A stretch of 64,000 nucleotides of DNA from assembly GCA_040755835.1 (NCBI GenBank), contig JBFMAB010000020.1, forward strand, positions 62,001 through 126,000, read 5' to 3'. Below the pieces are notes generated by a model that was not told the origin of the DNA, ran no database searches, and saw nothing but the letters and a program-made list of their open reading frames with translations. This document shows, in pieces, positions 18,161-26,989 of this stretch. How positions within the stretch are numbered: the first letter of the stretch is position 1; each line of letters opens with the position of its first letter. This stretch comes from JADLDB01 sp040755835. GTDB lineage: Bacteria > Myxococcota > Myxococcia > Myxococcales > Myxococcaceae. Position numbers and translations under genes: made by a program.

Positions 18161-20344
18161 TCAGAAGGCCGCGCGGACGTCCAGCAGGAGCCGGTTCTCC
18201 GGGTTCGGGACGCGGGCGCCCACCACGGTGCCGTCGATGTCCGTGGTGCCGATGGTGGCCGGCCGTTGGTCGACCCAGATGAACAGGTCGTACCGCACGC
18301 CGATGCGCACGAAGCGCCCGAGGCGCGCGGTGACGTCGAGGTACGTCCACACGTTCGACTCGCCGTAGGCGCGATCGCTGACGTCCTGGTCGAGGTAGCG
18401 CGTCTTGAGGTGCAGGGTGAGCCAGTCGAGCGGCCGCCAGCGGACCTCGCCCCACAGCTGGAGATCGCGGCGGAAGTCGGCGTTGAAGCGGGAGCCGGCG
18501 TCGTCGGTCCAGGTGAACCAGCCCTGCGCGGCGATGAGCAGCGACCGGTGCGGGTTGAACTCGAGCCGGGCGGCGATGCGGTAGAGGTCGGTGTTGCAGA
18601 GGTAGGGATCCTGCTGGCGCGACGGATCGCGGTAGTCGGTGGCGTCGCAGGTCGATCGCTGGTTCGACGTGAGGTTCCGGTTGCGAATGTCCAACCACAC
18701 CGACGGTTGGAAGAGGCGCCACCCACGGAAGTTCACCCGCGCCAGCGAGTAGAGGTTCGGCACGCCCGCGGGCGAGCTGGCGGTGGCGTACGGCGACACC
18801 CAGAAGTCGTTGCGCGTCTTGAACTCCCAGTCCTTGCCGAAGCGCGCGTAGTAGCGCAGGCGCACGCCGAGCTCGTTGCGGGCCCGCTGGCCGTCGAGCT
18901 CGTCGGGCGCGGCGATCGGCCGGGCGTACGGGTTGCTGAACGTGTCGCCGTAGTACCGCAGCGACACCTCGAGTTCGTGGCCCTTCGGGCTGAAGGTGGT
19001 CCTTTGCTCGACGCCGAAGCCGCCGCCGCCGTTCACCGAGCGGTCGAAGCTGCGCGTCGCCTCGAGGAACAGGTTCACCGGCCCAAAGGTGGCGTGGCCG
19101 TTGACGCCCAACGCGCCGAAGGCGCCGCCGTTGGGGTACCGGCTCCATTCCTGGAAGTCGAGCTCGATGGGCTGCGCGTGGAAGAACGGCACCGCCGCAT
19201 AGCCGGTGAGGCCCAGCGTGTAGCGGGTGCTCGGCTTCACGGTGAGGTGCCCGCCGCCGGCCAGCTCGTCGAAGAGGTACGGCAGCGTGCTGTAGACGAG
19301 GTGCGCGCCGTCGGGCGTGTTGATGACCGGCGACTTGCAGTCGGTCGTGTCGGCCGAAGGGTCGGGGCAGTTGCGCCGGTCGTACAGCTCGTACTGGTAG
19401 ATGCTGCGCGACTGGTACGACAAGAAGCCGTATGCCGACAGCGTCGCGTCGCCGCCCAGCGAGACGTCCTCGACGCTGGCCGCGACGCCGCGGAAGGTCT
19501 CGCGCCAGTCGAAGTCCGGCGTGACGTAGCGATCTCCGTTCGGGCCGCAGTCCTCGGTGGACGAGTCGCCGTCCGACACCTTGCAGGCGCCCACGAGCTC
19601 GTTCGGTCGCCGGAAGTCGTTGGTCAGGTAGATGCCGTTGGGCGTCTGGCGCCGGGTGTTGTCCAGCGTGGTGCGCTCGCCGAAGCCGATGGTGAAGGTG
19701 CCGGCGACGATGCGGCGCTTCCCCGCGGCCCACTGCAGGTAGAAGCGTGGCACGTTGATCAGGTGCGGGAAGCCCGCTGACAGGAGCGTCCCCTCGCTCG
19801 GAGCGTACCGGGGCGTCGCGGGCTGCAGCCGGGTGGTCGCCAGCATCACGCCGGCGGACAGATCCCACGGCACCTTCAAGGTCGCGGCCAACAGCGCCGG
19901 CGGCGCCATGGCGTCGGTGGTGGTGAGGCGCGTGACGGCGCGGACCTTCCCCGACACCGGCAACAGCGGCCGCGCCGCGTCGATGCGAATGAAGGGCGCC
20001 GCCTCGATCAGCTGCTCGGCGGTGATGGCGCCGGCGGCCACCAGCTCGGCGGGATCGTCGATGCGCCCCTTCGCCTTCCGGTACTCGATGATCGCGTCGC
20101 AGTCCGCGTAGGTGAGGCCGGGCAGGTCATACAGCTGGTCGCGCGACGCGCTGTTGAGGTCCACGCCTTCGCGCAGCACCTCGAGGAGGCTGTCGAGCTG
20201 GTCGCTGGAGATGTCCCCGCGCTGCTCCAGCGTGAAGAGGTCGTCTTCGTCCTCGACGATGATCTGCTGCTCGTAGACGGCCGCCCGAGCGCTCGCGGCG
20301 ACCAGGCACAGCACGGCGAGGTGTCGGGCGAGGCGCACGGACAA
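18161..20344 (-). CDS. Helix-hairpin-helix outer membrane beta-barrel protein
   Basis: A 727-residue exported protein. After a signal peptide (residues 1-21) comes an acidic stretch and a ComEA-like helix-hairpin-helix pair: VDLNSASRDQLYDLPGLTY, and DPAELVAAGAITAEQLIEAA with its continuation, residues about 60-120. The remaining ~600 residues show alternating aromatic/polar strands and end in NRLLLDVRAAF, a C-terminal Phe typical of outer membrane barrels. HhH-plus-barrel proteins of this layout occur in several phyla without known function. HhH motifs bind DNA non-specifically. It is the first gene of the operon with two SNase-like lipoproteins and the lamin-tail lipoprotein. Confidence 0.78.
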   Translation of the reverse strand: MSVRLARHLAVLCLVAASARAAVYEQQIIVEDEDDLFTLEQRGDISSDQLDSLLEVLREGVDLNSASRDQLYDLPGLTYADCDAIIEYRKAKGRIDDPAELVAAGAITAEQLIEAAPFIRIDAARPLLPVSGKVRAVTRLTTTDAMAPPALLAATLKVPWDLSAGVMLATTRLQPATPRYAPSEGTLLSAGFPHLINVPRFYLQWAAGKRRIVAGTFTIGFGERTTLDNTRRQTPNGIYLTNDFRRPNELVGACKVSDGDSSTEDCGPNGDRYVTPDFDWRETFRGVAASVEDVSLGGDATLSAYGFLSYQSRSIYQYELYDRRNCPDPSADTTDCKSPVINTPDGAHLVYSTLPYLFDELAGGGHLTVKPSTRYTLGLTGYAAVPFFHAQPIELDFQEWSRYPNGGAFGALGVNGHATFGPVNLFLEATRSFDRSVNGGGGFGVEQRTTFSPKGHELEVSLRYYGDTFSNPYARPIAAPDELDGQRARNELGVRLRYYARFGKDWEFKTRNDFWVSPYATASSPAGVPNLYSLARVNFRGWRLFQPSVWLDIRNRNLTSNQRSTCDATDYRDPSRQQDPYLCNTDLYRIAARLEFNPHRSLLIAAQGWFTWTDDAGSRFNADFRRDLQLWGEVRWRPLDWLTLHLKTRYLDQDVSDRAYGESNVWTYLDVTARLGRFVRIGVRYDLFIWVDQRPATIGTTDIDGTVVGARVPNPENRLLLDVRAAF

Positions 20345-20406
20345 GTCCGATGAACGCTACACGCTCGGGCGCGGCGTTTCGATGCTTTCTCGCCGCCGCC
20401 GTCGCG

Positions 20407-21792
20407 CTACGGCGTCACGTAGATCGCGTTCGAGTACACCCAGGGACGCTCGGCCTTGATGAAGTCGGCGCGACGCCCGATGAACGCCCGCAGGTGCTTC
20501 GGCGTCATGCGCACCTCGGCGCGGTAGGCGCCCGGCTCCCTGACGGTGAAGCGGAGCGTGCCCTCGGCTGCGGTCGCCACCTCGTCCCAGCCGCCCTCGC
20601 GGGCCTTGAGCAGCCGGGCGCGCAGCACCGGCGGCTCGGCCGAGGGGTCGAGGTCCCGCACCCCGGGGACGACGAGGGTGAGCGTGACGCCCTGCGCGAG
20701 CGACACCTCGTCGCCCAACTCGTGCACGGCGCCGCCCGCGGTGGCGGTGAAGTCGAAGCCGTCGGGCGTGCCGAGGAAGTCGAAGGCGCCGTACAGCCGG
20801 CCGGCGCGCAGCGCCGCCTTCAGATCGCGGTCGTCGAAGCTGCCGTCGGCCTTCGGCCTCACCAGGAGGTGATTCGAGAAGCCGATCATCATCCGCCGGT
20901 AGCTGTCGACGCGCTCCCCGTCCTGCAGGAGCTGCGGGAAGGTGTTGCGGTGGCAGTCGGTGCCCATGGTGGTGACGCGCCTCACGCCGCGCGCCAGCGT
21001 CGTGCCCCAGGTGGCCTCGTACACCTCGTCGTCCAGCACGAAGGCGGTGAAGAAGGCGTCGGGCTCGGGCAGTCCGTCGAAGTCGCCCTTGTCCACCTTG
21101 TTGAGGATCAGCTCGGCCGCGATGCCCGCGTTCTTCAGGCTGTTGCGGTGGAGGTTGAACATCTCGAAGCCGTCGAGCGGCAACGACACGAGCTGCTCCG
21201 GTGTCCAGCCCTCGGTGTGCGCCACGAGCGCGACCGCGCCCGCGCCCTTCACCGCCTCGATGGGCGCCGCGCCGTCCGCGCCGTACACCGCGCCGCGTCC
21301 GGCGACGTGCGCCTCGAGGCCGACGGCCATCATCGCCGTCTCCGTGCCCGCCATGATCAGCGCGGGCGGCGCGTCGGGGCACGCGGCCCGGTTGGCGGTG
21401 GGCCCGCCGCCGTGCGTCACCAGCTCGTCGCCGAGGGCGGCGCGGTAGAGCAGCACGTCGGGGAAGTCGAACTCGGAGAAGTGGCCGCTGTGATCCGTGA
21501 GGAAGACGAAGTCGTGCTTCGCGCGGCAGAGGTCGCGCCGGAAGTCCTCGAAGCACGCCTGGTTGATGCCGCCGTCGGCCTCGAGCGGCTGGCCATCGCA
21601 TGCGTCGTGCGAGTAGACCGAGTGCGCGTGGATAAGCCCCTTCCGGTCGAGCAGCCCGCGCGCGTTGGCGGCGCGCGCGGTCTGGTACACCACGCCCGGT
21701 CTCCAGGTGGGCGGCGGGTCCACCGGCGGCGGGCTGCCGGTGCACGCGGCGAACAGGGGGCAGGCGAAGAGGGCGAGGCGGCAGGAAGGCAT
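20407..21792 (-). CDS. PHP-domain lipoprotein
   Basis: A 461-residue protein with lipoprotein signal MPSCRLALFACPLFAACTG. The PHP metallophosphoesterase-like region begins at GLIHAHSVYSHDACDG (HxH) and continues with FVFLTDHSGHF and TMGTDCHRNTF. The C-terminal ~120 residues look like a beta-sandwich. It is likely a secreted metal-dependent phosphoesterase; the substrate is unknown. It reads in the same direction as the nuclease operon, 62 bases upstream of its first gene, and may belong with it. Confidence 0.8.
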   Translation of the reverse strand: MPSCRLALFACPLFAACTGSPPPVDPPPTWRPGVVYQTARAANARGLLDRKGLIHAHSVYSHDACDGQPLEADGGINQACFEDFRRDLCRAKHDFVFLTDHSGHFSEFDFPDVLLYRAALGDELVTHGGGPTANRAACPDAPPALIMAGTETAMMAVGLEAHVAGRGAVYGADGAAPIEAVKGAGAVALVAHTEGWTPEQLVSLPLDGFEMFNLHRNSLKNAGIAAELILNKVDKGDFDGLPEPDAFFTAFVLDDEVYEATWGTTLARGVRRVTTMGTDCHRNTFPQLLQDGERVDSYRRMMIGFSNHLLVRPKADGSFDDRDLKAALRAGRLYGAFDFLGTPDGFDFTATAGGAVHELGDEVSLAQGVTLTLVVPGVRDLDPSAEPPVLRARLLKAREGGWDEVATAAEGTLRFTVREPGAYRAEVRMTPKHLRAFIGRRADFIKAERPWVYSNAIYVTP

Positions 21793-21913
21793 GGCGGCGG
21801 GCTTTCGCGGCGAAGCGAGCGCGTTCGACCACGATCGTGATCGCCCGCGCAAGGCCCGGCCCGTCGAAGGTGCGTAGGCGGGTGGGCGGATTTCGGCGAG
21901 ACTGAGCGCCGTC

Positions 21914-23905
21914 GTGAGTCCCGACGAGCCCTCGCCGCTGAAGGTGGACGCGCTGCCCGACCAGGGCCGCCCGCTCGAGGACACGCGGCGCCCCGACTGG
22001 TCCCTGGACACGGTCGTCTCCGCCGAGCACCCGGTGCCCACCGACGCCGTCGAGGAGGCGCAAAGCCTGGCGCCCGACGCCCGCCTCTCGTTGAGCCCGC
22101 CCGTGCCGCGCGAAGGAGACGCCGCGCTCCCGGCGCCCGAAGGCGATCTCATCGTCGTCGGCGAGCTGGGGAAGGGCGGTATGGGCTCGGTGCTGCTGGC
22201 GCGGCAGCCGGCGCTCGACCGTGAGGTGGCCGTGAAGGTGCCCCATCGCACCGCGACCGCCGCGACGGTGCAGGCGCTCGTCCGCGAGGCGCGCACCACC
22301 GGCGCGCTCGAGCACCCCGGCATCGTGCCCGTGCACGCGCTGGCGTTCGACCCTAGCGGGCTGCCCGCGCTGGTGATGAAGCGCATCGAGGGCGTCTCGT
22401 GGGCGCAGCTGATCAAGGAGCCGGCGCACGGCGCCTGGCGCTTCGTCGGCGGCGTCGGCCACGACCGGCTCGAGATCCACGTGCAGCTCTTGATGCAGGT
22501 GTGCAACGCCGTCGCCTTCGCGCACCGGCAGGGCGTGCTGCACCGGGACATCAAGCCCGCCAACGTGATGATTGGCGAGTTCGGAGAGGTGTACCTGGCC
22601 GACTGGGGCGTGGCGACGAGGAAGCCGCTGCCCGGCGAGCAGCGGCCGAAGGGGCTGGTGGGCACGCCGCTGTACTTCGCGCCGGAGATGGTGACGGGCG
22701 ACGACGCGCAGATGGACGAGCGCACCGACGTGTACCTGCTCGGCGCCACGCTGTACCACGCGCTGGCCGGCGTGCCGCCGCACCCCGGCACCACGCTGCA
22801 GGAAGTGGTGGACCACGCGTGGAACGGGACGCCGCCGCCGCTGCCCGCCGAGGTCCCCGCCGAGCTCGCGCACGTGGTGGCGCGCGCGCTCGCGAAGGAC
22901 AAGGCCCAGCGCTACCAGTCGGCGACCGAGCTCAAGGAGGCGCTCGCCGAGTTCCTCCGCCACCGCGGCTCGCACCGGCTGGCCGCCGCCGCCGCCGCGC
23001 GCCTCGCCGTGCTGGAAGCGGAGGTGGGGCTGCCGGCGCCGCAGCGCGAGCGCGTGTCGCCGCTGGTGTCCGAGTGCCGCTTCGGCTTCATGCAGGCCCT
23101 GTCCGAGTGGCCCGACAACCCCACCGCCCGCGAAGGCCTCGAGCGCAGCATCCGCGCGGCCGCGTGGTTCGAAGTGAAGGCCGGCAACGCCGACGCGGCC
23201 CGCGCGCTGCTCACGGAGCTGACGAGGGTGCCGGGTGAGCTGGTCGCGGCGATCCGGGCGGTGGAGCTCGACGACGAGAAGAGCCACCTCCGGAAGGCCC
23301 ACTTCCAGCGGCTCGAGCGCGAGCTGGATCCGCGGGTGGCGATCCGCCAACGCGCGTGGCTCTTCATCGCCGTGGCCGCGGCCGTCGTCGTGGTCACCGC
23401 GGTGCCGTCGCTGGCCGACCTCTGGGGCCTCGCGGAGGCGTGGCTCGGGCCGTACGTCCTGCTCGCCAAGCTGCTCCCGGCGACGGTGACATACTTCGTG
23501 GCCGTGCTGCTCGGGCGGAGGAGCCTCCTTGCCACGCGCATCAACCGCCGCATCGTCGCCACGCTGGCGTTGTGTTTCGTGGCGCTGGTGTTGAACCGCA
23601 CCGTCGGCGCCGTGAGCGGCTTGTCCGCGGACCTGACGCTCACCGTCGACCTCGTCGTCCTCTCGGCGATCTCCGCGGCCGCGGGCGTGCTGTTTCACTG
23701 GGGCTTTTTCATCTCCATGGCCGCCCACCTCGCCGGCCTCCTCGCCGCGTTGGCCTGGCCCCACGCGGCCCGTGTCGCCTTCGGCGGCGCCACCGCGGTC
23801 GCGCTGGTGGGGGTGATCGTCACCTGGACGGCCTGGCGCTCGGAGTTGACCGCGCCGGTCGACCGGGACCTCTCGCGGACCCGCGGCGCGGCGCTCGACG
23901 AGTAG
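21914..23905 (+). CDS. Ser/Thr protein kinase with C-terminal membrane helices
   Basis: A 663-residue Hanks-type kinase, start GTG. The acidic, Pro-rich N-terminus (1-75) is followed by the kinase domain (about 80-345): Gly-rich GKGGMGSVLLA, Lys108 in VAVKVP, HRDIKPANVM (Asp212, Asn217) and ADWG (Asp230), the DWG variant of DFG. A helical linker precedes five or six transmembrane helices in residues ~485-645. The N-terminal kinase would therefore face the cytoplasm. The sensor or partner is unknown. No forkhead-associated or phosphatase gene is adjacent. Confidence 0.92.
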   Translation: MSPDEPSPLKVDALPDQGRPLEDTRRPDWSLDTVVSAEHPVPTDAVEEAQSLAPDARLSLSPPVPREGDAALPAPEGDLIVVGELGKGGMGSVLLARQPALDREVAVKVPHRTATAATVQALVREARTTGALEHPGIVPVHALAFDPSGLPALVMKRIEGVSWAQLIKEPAHGAWRFVGGVGHDRLEIHVQLLMQVCNAVAFAHRQGVLHRDIKPANVMIGEFGEVYLADWGVATRKPLPGEQRPKGLVGTPLYFAPEMVTGDDAQMDERTDVYLLGATLYHALAGVPPHPGTTLQEVVDHAWNGTPPPLPAEVPAELAHVVARALAKDKAQRYQSATELKEALAEFLRHRGSHRLAAAAAARLAVLEAEVGLPAPQRERVSPLVSECRFGFMQALSEWPDNPTAREGLERSIRAAAWFEVKAGNADAARALLTELTRVPGELVAAIRAVELDDEKSHLRKAHFQRLERELDPRVAIRQRAWLFIAVAAAVVVVTAVPSLADLWGLAEAWLGPYVLLAKLLPATVTYFVAVLLGRRSLLATRINRRIVATLALCFVALVLNRTVGAVSGLSADLTLTVDLVVLSAISAAAGVLFHWGFFISMAAHLAGLLAALAWPHAARVAFGGATAVALVGVIVTWTAWRSELTAPVDRDLSRTRGAALDE

Positions 23906-23911
23906 CGCGGG

Positions 23912-24358
23912 TCAGCGCGGGCGGCCCAGCAACACCCGGGCGCGCCCGTCCATCGGCAAGAGCGCCTCCTCGGCGTGGAGCCCGCTCGCGGTGGCGAGCT
24001 CGGCGAGGTGCCGCATCCACGGCTTGTAGGGCATCGAGTTGTCCGAGCAGCACGGCACCACCGCGAACGGCACCTGGTGTCGCGCCGCGTACTCGATGAT
24101 GACGCGCGTCGCGCCGTCGGGGTGCAGGCCCACCACCAGGTCGCACTCGCAGGGCTCGTCGAGCGTGAAGTCGCGCTCGGCGAAGCGCACCGGCAGGTGC
24201 TTGTGGCGGCGATCGAACGTCGTGACGTCGAGGCCGCGGCGGGTGAGCGCCTCGTTCAGCCGGCCCATGCCGCCCGCGACGTCGAAGACGCGGCGCGCGC
24301 CCGGGAAGCGCTGCACCAGCAGGTCGGCGAACAGCTCGAAGCGGCGCTTGTCGGCCAT
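23912..24358 (-). CDS. Small SAM-methyltransferase-like protein
   Basis: The 148-residue protein has a methyltransferase-like core: RVFDVAGGMGRLNEAL (motif I), VTTFDRRHKH and CDLVVGLHPDGATRVIIEYA. A VPCCSDN segment follows that resembles related methyltransferases of the RNA/class I type. It is short for the family and may be non-catalytic. It converges on the kinase gene with 6 bases between stops. Confidence 0.65.
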   Translation of the reverse strand: MADKRRFELFADLLVQRFPGARRVFDVAGGMGRLNEALTRRGLDVTTFDRRHKHLPVRFAERDFTLDEPCECDLVVGLHPDGATRVIIEYAARHQVPFAVVPCCSDNSMPYKPWMRHLAELATASGLHAEEALLPMDGRARVLLGRPR

Positions 24359-24368
24359 GGCGGGGCGT

Positions 24369-25499
24369 CTACTCCACCGAGACGAGCCGGACCTTCTTGT
24401 AGATGCGGCGGTCCAGCGGCAGCCGCGCGTCGATGAAGCCCAGCGCCTCGTCGAACTCGAACGTGAAGACGGGGACGGGCGGCGAGATGGAGACGATCAG
24501 CTCGAAGCTCCACAGGCTGGCGATCTCCTCGCGGCTGCCCACCACCTCCCGCGGCGGCGGCGGCAGCTTCTCGGCGGCGGCCTGCACATCCTTGAGCGCC
24601 TCCTGGTCCACCCGGCTGTCGTTCGACGGCTGGACGAGCTCGACGCGCTTCAGCTTCCCCTGCGGGTCCTGCACCACACGGATGGTGGCCCGCCGCGTCG
24701 CCTTGAAGGCCGACGCCAGCTGCCGGCTGAGCTCCTTGCGCGCCTCGAGGTCGACGCCCTGCAGGCCCTGGATGCGATCGTTCGGCGCGGGCCCGCGGTA
24801 CGGCGCCAGCTGCTCGCCGTCGATGGGGGATCCGCCGCGCCCGTACGCCGCCGCGCGGTTCGCCCACAGCTCGTTGTAGATCTTCGAGTTCTGCACGAAC
24901 TGCTCGCCCAGCCCCTTGAGGCCGGCCTTCGCCACGCGGTCCGCGTCCCAGTTCTTGAGCAGCGCCTTGCCCAGCTGCCCGTAGTACGGGTGCACGAGGC
25001 CGCGCTCCACCCGCCCGCGGCCCAGCGTCTCCTTGGCGAGCGCCTCGACGATCTGCTCCGGCGTGCGCGGCTCGAGCGAGCCGGGCGCCACCTCGGCCTC
25101 CAGCGTCCCCGCGTCCAGCGCCAGCGCGAAGCTGGAGCCCGGCAGCAGCACCAGGCCCCTGCCCAAACTCCCCGGCGCGGGCGGCGCGCCCGCAGCGTCG
25201 GCGAACGGCCGGTCGGCGCGGGGGACGTCGTCCTCCAACGGCGCGGCGGTGGCCCCGGCCGGCGCGCCGGTGGCGCCCTTCGACTTCGGGCGCGGTGGCG
25301 GGGGCGCCTCCTCCTGCGGCTCGGGCGCGGGTGCGGGCGGCGTGGGCGTCGGGACGTCGAGGAAGATCAGCGTCCCGCTGGGCCGCTTCTCGGGCGCGTC
25401 CCGCGGCGGGCGCGACACGACCCAGCCGAGCAGGCCCAGGTGCAGCGCCAGGCTGGCCAGCATGGCCGACAGCCCGGCTCTCGTGGCGGCGCGGCGCAC
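24369..25499 (-). CDS. TonB-family energy transducer protein
   Basis: The 376-residue protein has an N-terminal membrane anchor (residues ~13-30), then a Pro-rich periplasmic linker (TPTPPAPAPEP, EEAPPPPRPK). Its C-terminus is TonB-like: RRATIRVVQDPQGKLKRVEL and the following DSRVDQEAL. It would couple the proton motive force to an outer membrane receptor. No exbB/exbD or receptor is adjacent, and the C-terminal domain is longer than standard TonB, so its partner is unknown. Confidence 0.8.
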   Translation of the reverse strand: MRRAATRAGLSAMLASLALHLGLLGWVVSRPPRDAPEKRPSGTLIFLDVPTPTPPAPAPEPQEEAPPPPRPKSKGATGAPAGATAAPLEDDVPRADRPFADAAGAPPAPGSLGRGLVLLPGSSFALALDAGTLEAEVAPGSLEPRTPEQIVEALAKETLGRGRVERGLVHPYYGQLGKALLKNWDADRVAKAGLKGLGEQFVQNSKIYNELWANRAAAYGRGGSPIDGEQLAPYRGPAPNDRIQGLQGVDLEARKELSRQLASAFKATRRATIRVVQDPQGKLKRVELVQPSNDSRVDQEALKDVQAAAEKLPPPPREVVGSREEIASLWSFELIVSISPPVPVFTFEFDEALGFIDARLPLDRRIYKKVRLVSVE

Positions 25500-25549
25500 G
25501 TCGCACCCACACTAACGCGTGTGGGCGGAAAGTCGCTCCCTCGGCCCTG

Positions 25550-26989
25550 TCAGGCCCGGCAGGGGCGGCGGCGGAGGCCCAGCAGCAGCCCCAGCGCGGG
25601 GAACAGCCCGAGGCCGGTGCTGCAGCCGGTCGCGGCGGGGGCCTGGACGTCGGCCCGCGTGATGAGAATCGGCGGCTTGGGCGGCGCGAGGCAGTACTTC
25701 TGGCCGTCGAGGCCCGTGGCGCACGAGTGGTCCGCCGGGCACTGGCTCACGTCGGTGCACGACACCTGGCACCGCGTCACGCCAGGGATGCTGCCGGTGC
25801 ACACGCCGCGCTCGCCGCAGAACGTCTGGCCGGGGGTGCAGGCCTCGCCCACGTCCGCGGCCGGCAGCTGCGTGAAGCGGCAGAAGCCGCCGGCCGGGTC
25901 GCACTCCATGCCCGGGCTGCAGTCTGCTGAGGACGCGCAGGGCTTCGAGCAGTACGGCAGCGTGTGCTGCGGGTCGACGACGCAGCGGCGGCCCACGCAC
26001 TGGGTGGCCGAGGTGCAGGCCGCGCCCTCGTCGACGCAGTCCGGGTCCTTCACCGGACAGCTGCGCGCCGCGCACACGCCGTTCGCGCCGCAGTCGCCGC
26101 AGTCCGGGTCCGCGTTGAGGTCCGGGCACGCCGCGGTGCACTGCCCGTCGGCCCCGCACACGCAGTCGAGATCGACCTGCGGGCAGCCCATGACGCAGCG
26201 GCCGTCGCGGCCGCAGGTGGGCGCCTCCTTCTCGGACAGCCACTGCTGAATGAAGGAGCGGTACGCGTCGACGCGCGTCGCCGCGCCGTCGGTGCAGTCC
26301 TGCGTCCGGGTGAAGCTGTGCACGCCCACGACGCGCTCGACGCCGTCCGAGAAGGTGCGGAACGTCGGGCCGCCCGAGTCGCCATGGCAGATGCCCTTGT
26401 TCACTCCGTTGCCGAGGAAGATGAGCGTCTGCGACGCCTGGTTGATCACCAGGTCCACCGTGCGCTTCACGCCGCTGCCGGTGTCGTTGCCGATGGTGCC
26501 GTAGCCCACCGAGCGCACCGCCTGGCCGCCGGACACCGACGCCTGGTTCCACGGCTTCGGCGTGACGTTCGGCGCCGACTGCAACAGCGCCATGGCGATG
26601 TCGCCGGACAGCGTGGCCGAGTTCCAGCTCGGGTGGCGCCGCGTCTCGATGACGTTCCAGGTGTTCACGCCCCAGACGATCTGGCTCTCGTTCGGGGCGT
26701 TGGTCGCGACGATCTGTGTGGAGGTCGCCCCGAGGATCGAGGGATCGACGCAGTGCGCGGCGGTCAAGAGCGTGCGGCGGTCGATGAGCGTCGCCGTGCA
26801 GATCGAGCCCTGGCCGTTGTTGCCCTGGATGAGCAGCATGAAGACGTTCGGATCACCCGTCGTCACCGTGCCGCCGACGATCGCGTCGTCGCGGCTGGCG
26901 TGGACCTCGGGGGCCGTCGTGGGGTCGGCGTCGATCGGCCCGCACGCGGCGAGCGAACCGAGGACGGTGGGCAGGACGAGGCGCTTCAT
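25550..26989 (-). CDS. Trypsin-like serine protease with MYXO-CTERM tail (copy 1)
   Basis: A 479-residue secreted protease. A lipoprotein-like signal (MKRLVLPTVLGSLAACG) precedes DDAIVGG, the usual activation junction. The S1 triad is H79 (LLTAAHC), D130 (LSGDIAMALL) and S205 (CHGDSGGP). After the protease come ~200 residues of Cys-rich repeats (CGRDGRCVMGCPQVDLDC and similar). The tail GCSTGLGLFPALGLLLGLRRR is a MYXO-CTERM-type sorting signal. Its ATG overlaps the stop of copy 2 (ATGA), so the pair is translationally coupled. Confidence 0.9.
   Translation of the reverse strand: MKRLVLPTVLGSLAACGPIDADPTTAPEVHASRDDAIVGGTVTTGDPNVFMLLIQGNNGQGSICTATLIDRRTLLTAAHCVDPSILGATSTQIVATNAPNESQIVWGVNTWNVIETRRHPSWNSATLSGDIAMALLQSAPNVTPKPWNQASVSGGQAVRSVGYGTIGNDTGSGVKRTVDLVINQASQTLIFLGNGVNKGICHGDSGGPTFRTFSDGVERVVGVHSFTRTQDCTDGAATRVDAYRSFIQQWLSEKEAPTCGRDGRCVMGCPQVDLDCVCGADGQCTAACPDLNADPDCGDCGANGVCAARSCPVKDPDCVDEGAACTSATQCVGRRCVVDPQHTLPYCSKPCASSADCSPGMECDPAGGFCRFTQLPAADVGEACTPGQTFCGERGVCTGSIPGVTRCQVSCTDVSQCPADHSCATGLDGQKYCLAPPKPPILITRADVQAPAATGCSTGLGLFPALGLLLGLRRRPCRA

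Noticed and set aside
16638..19868. A 1076-codon minus-strand frame across the nuclease operon
   Set aside because: It is an alternative frame of the real minus-strand operon genes; it crosses their signal peptides and stops and has Arg-rich nonsense composition.
20357..23764. A 1135-codon minus-strand frame spanning the kinase and PHP genes
   Set aside because: Composition is His/Arg-rich low complexity and no domain is recognisable, while both plus and minus real genes there have clear motifs.
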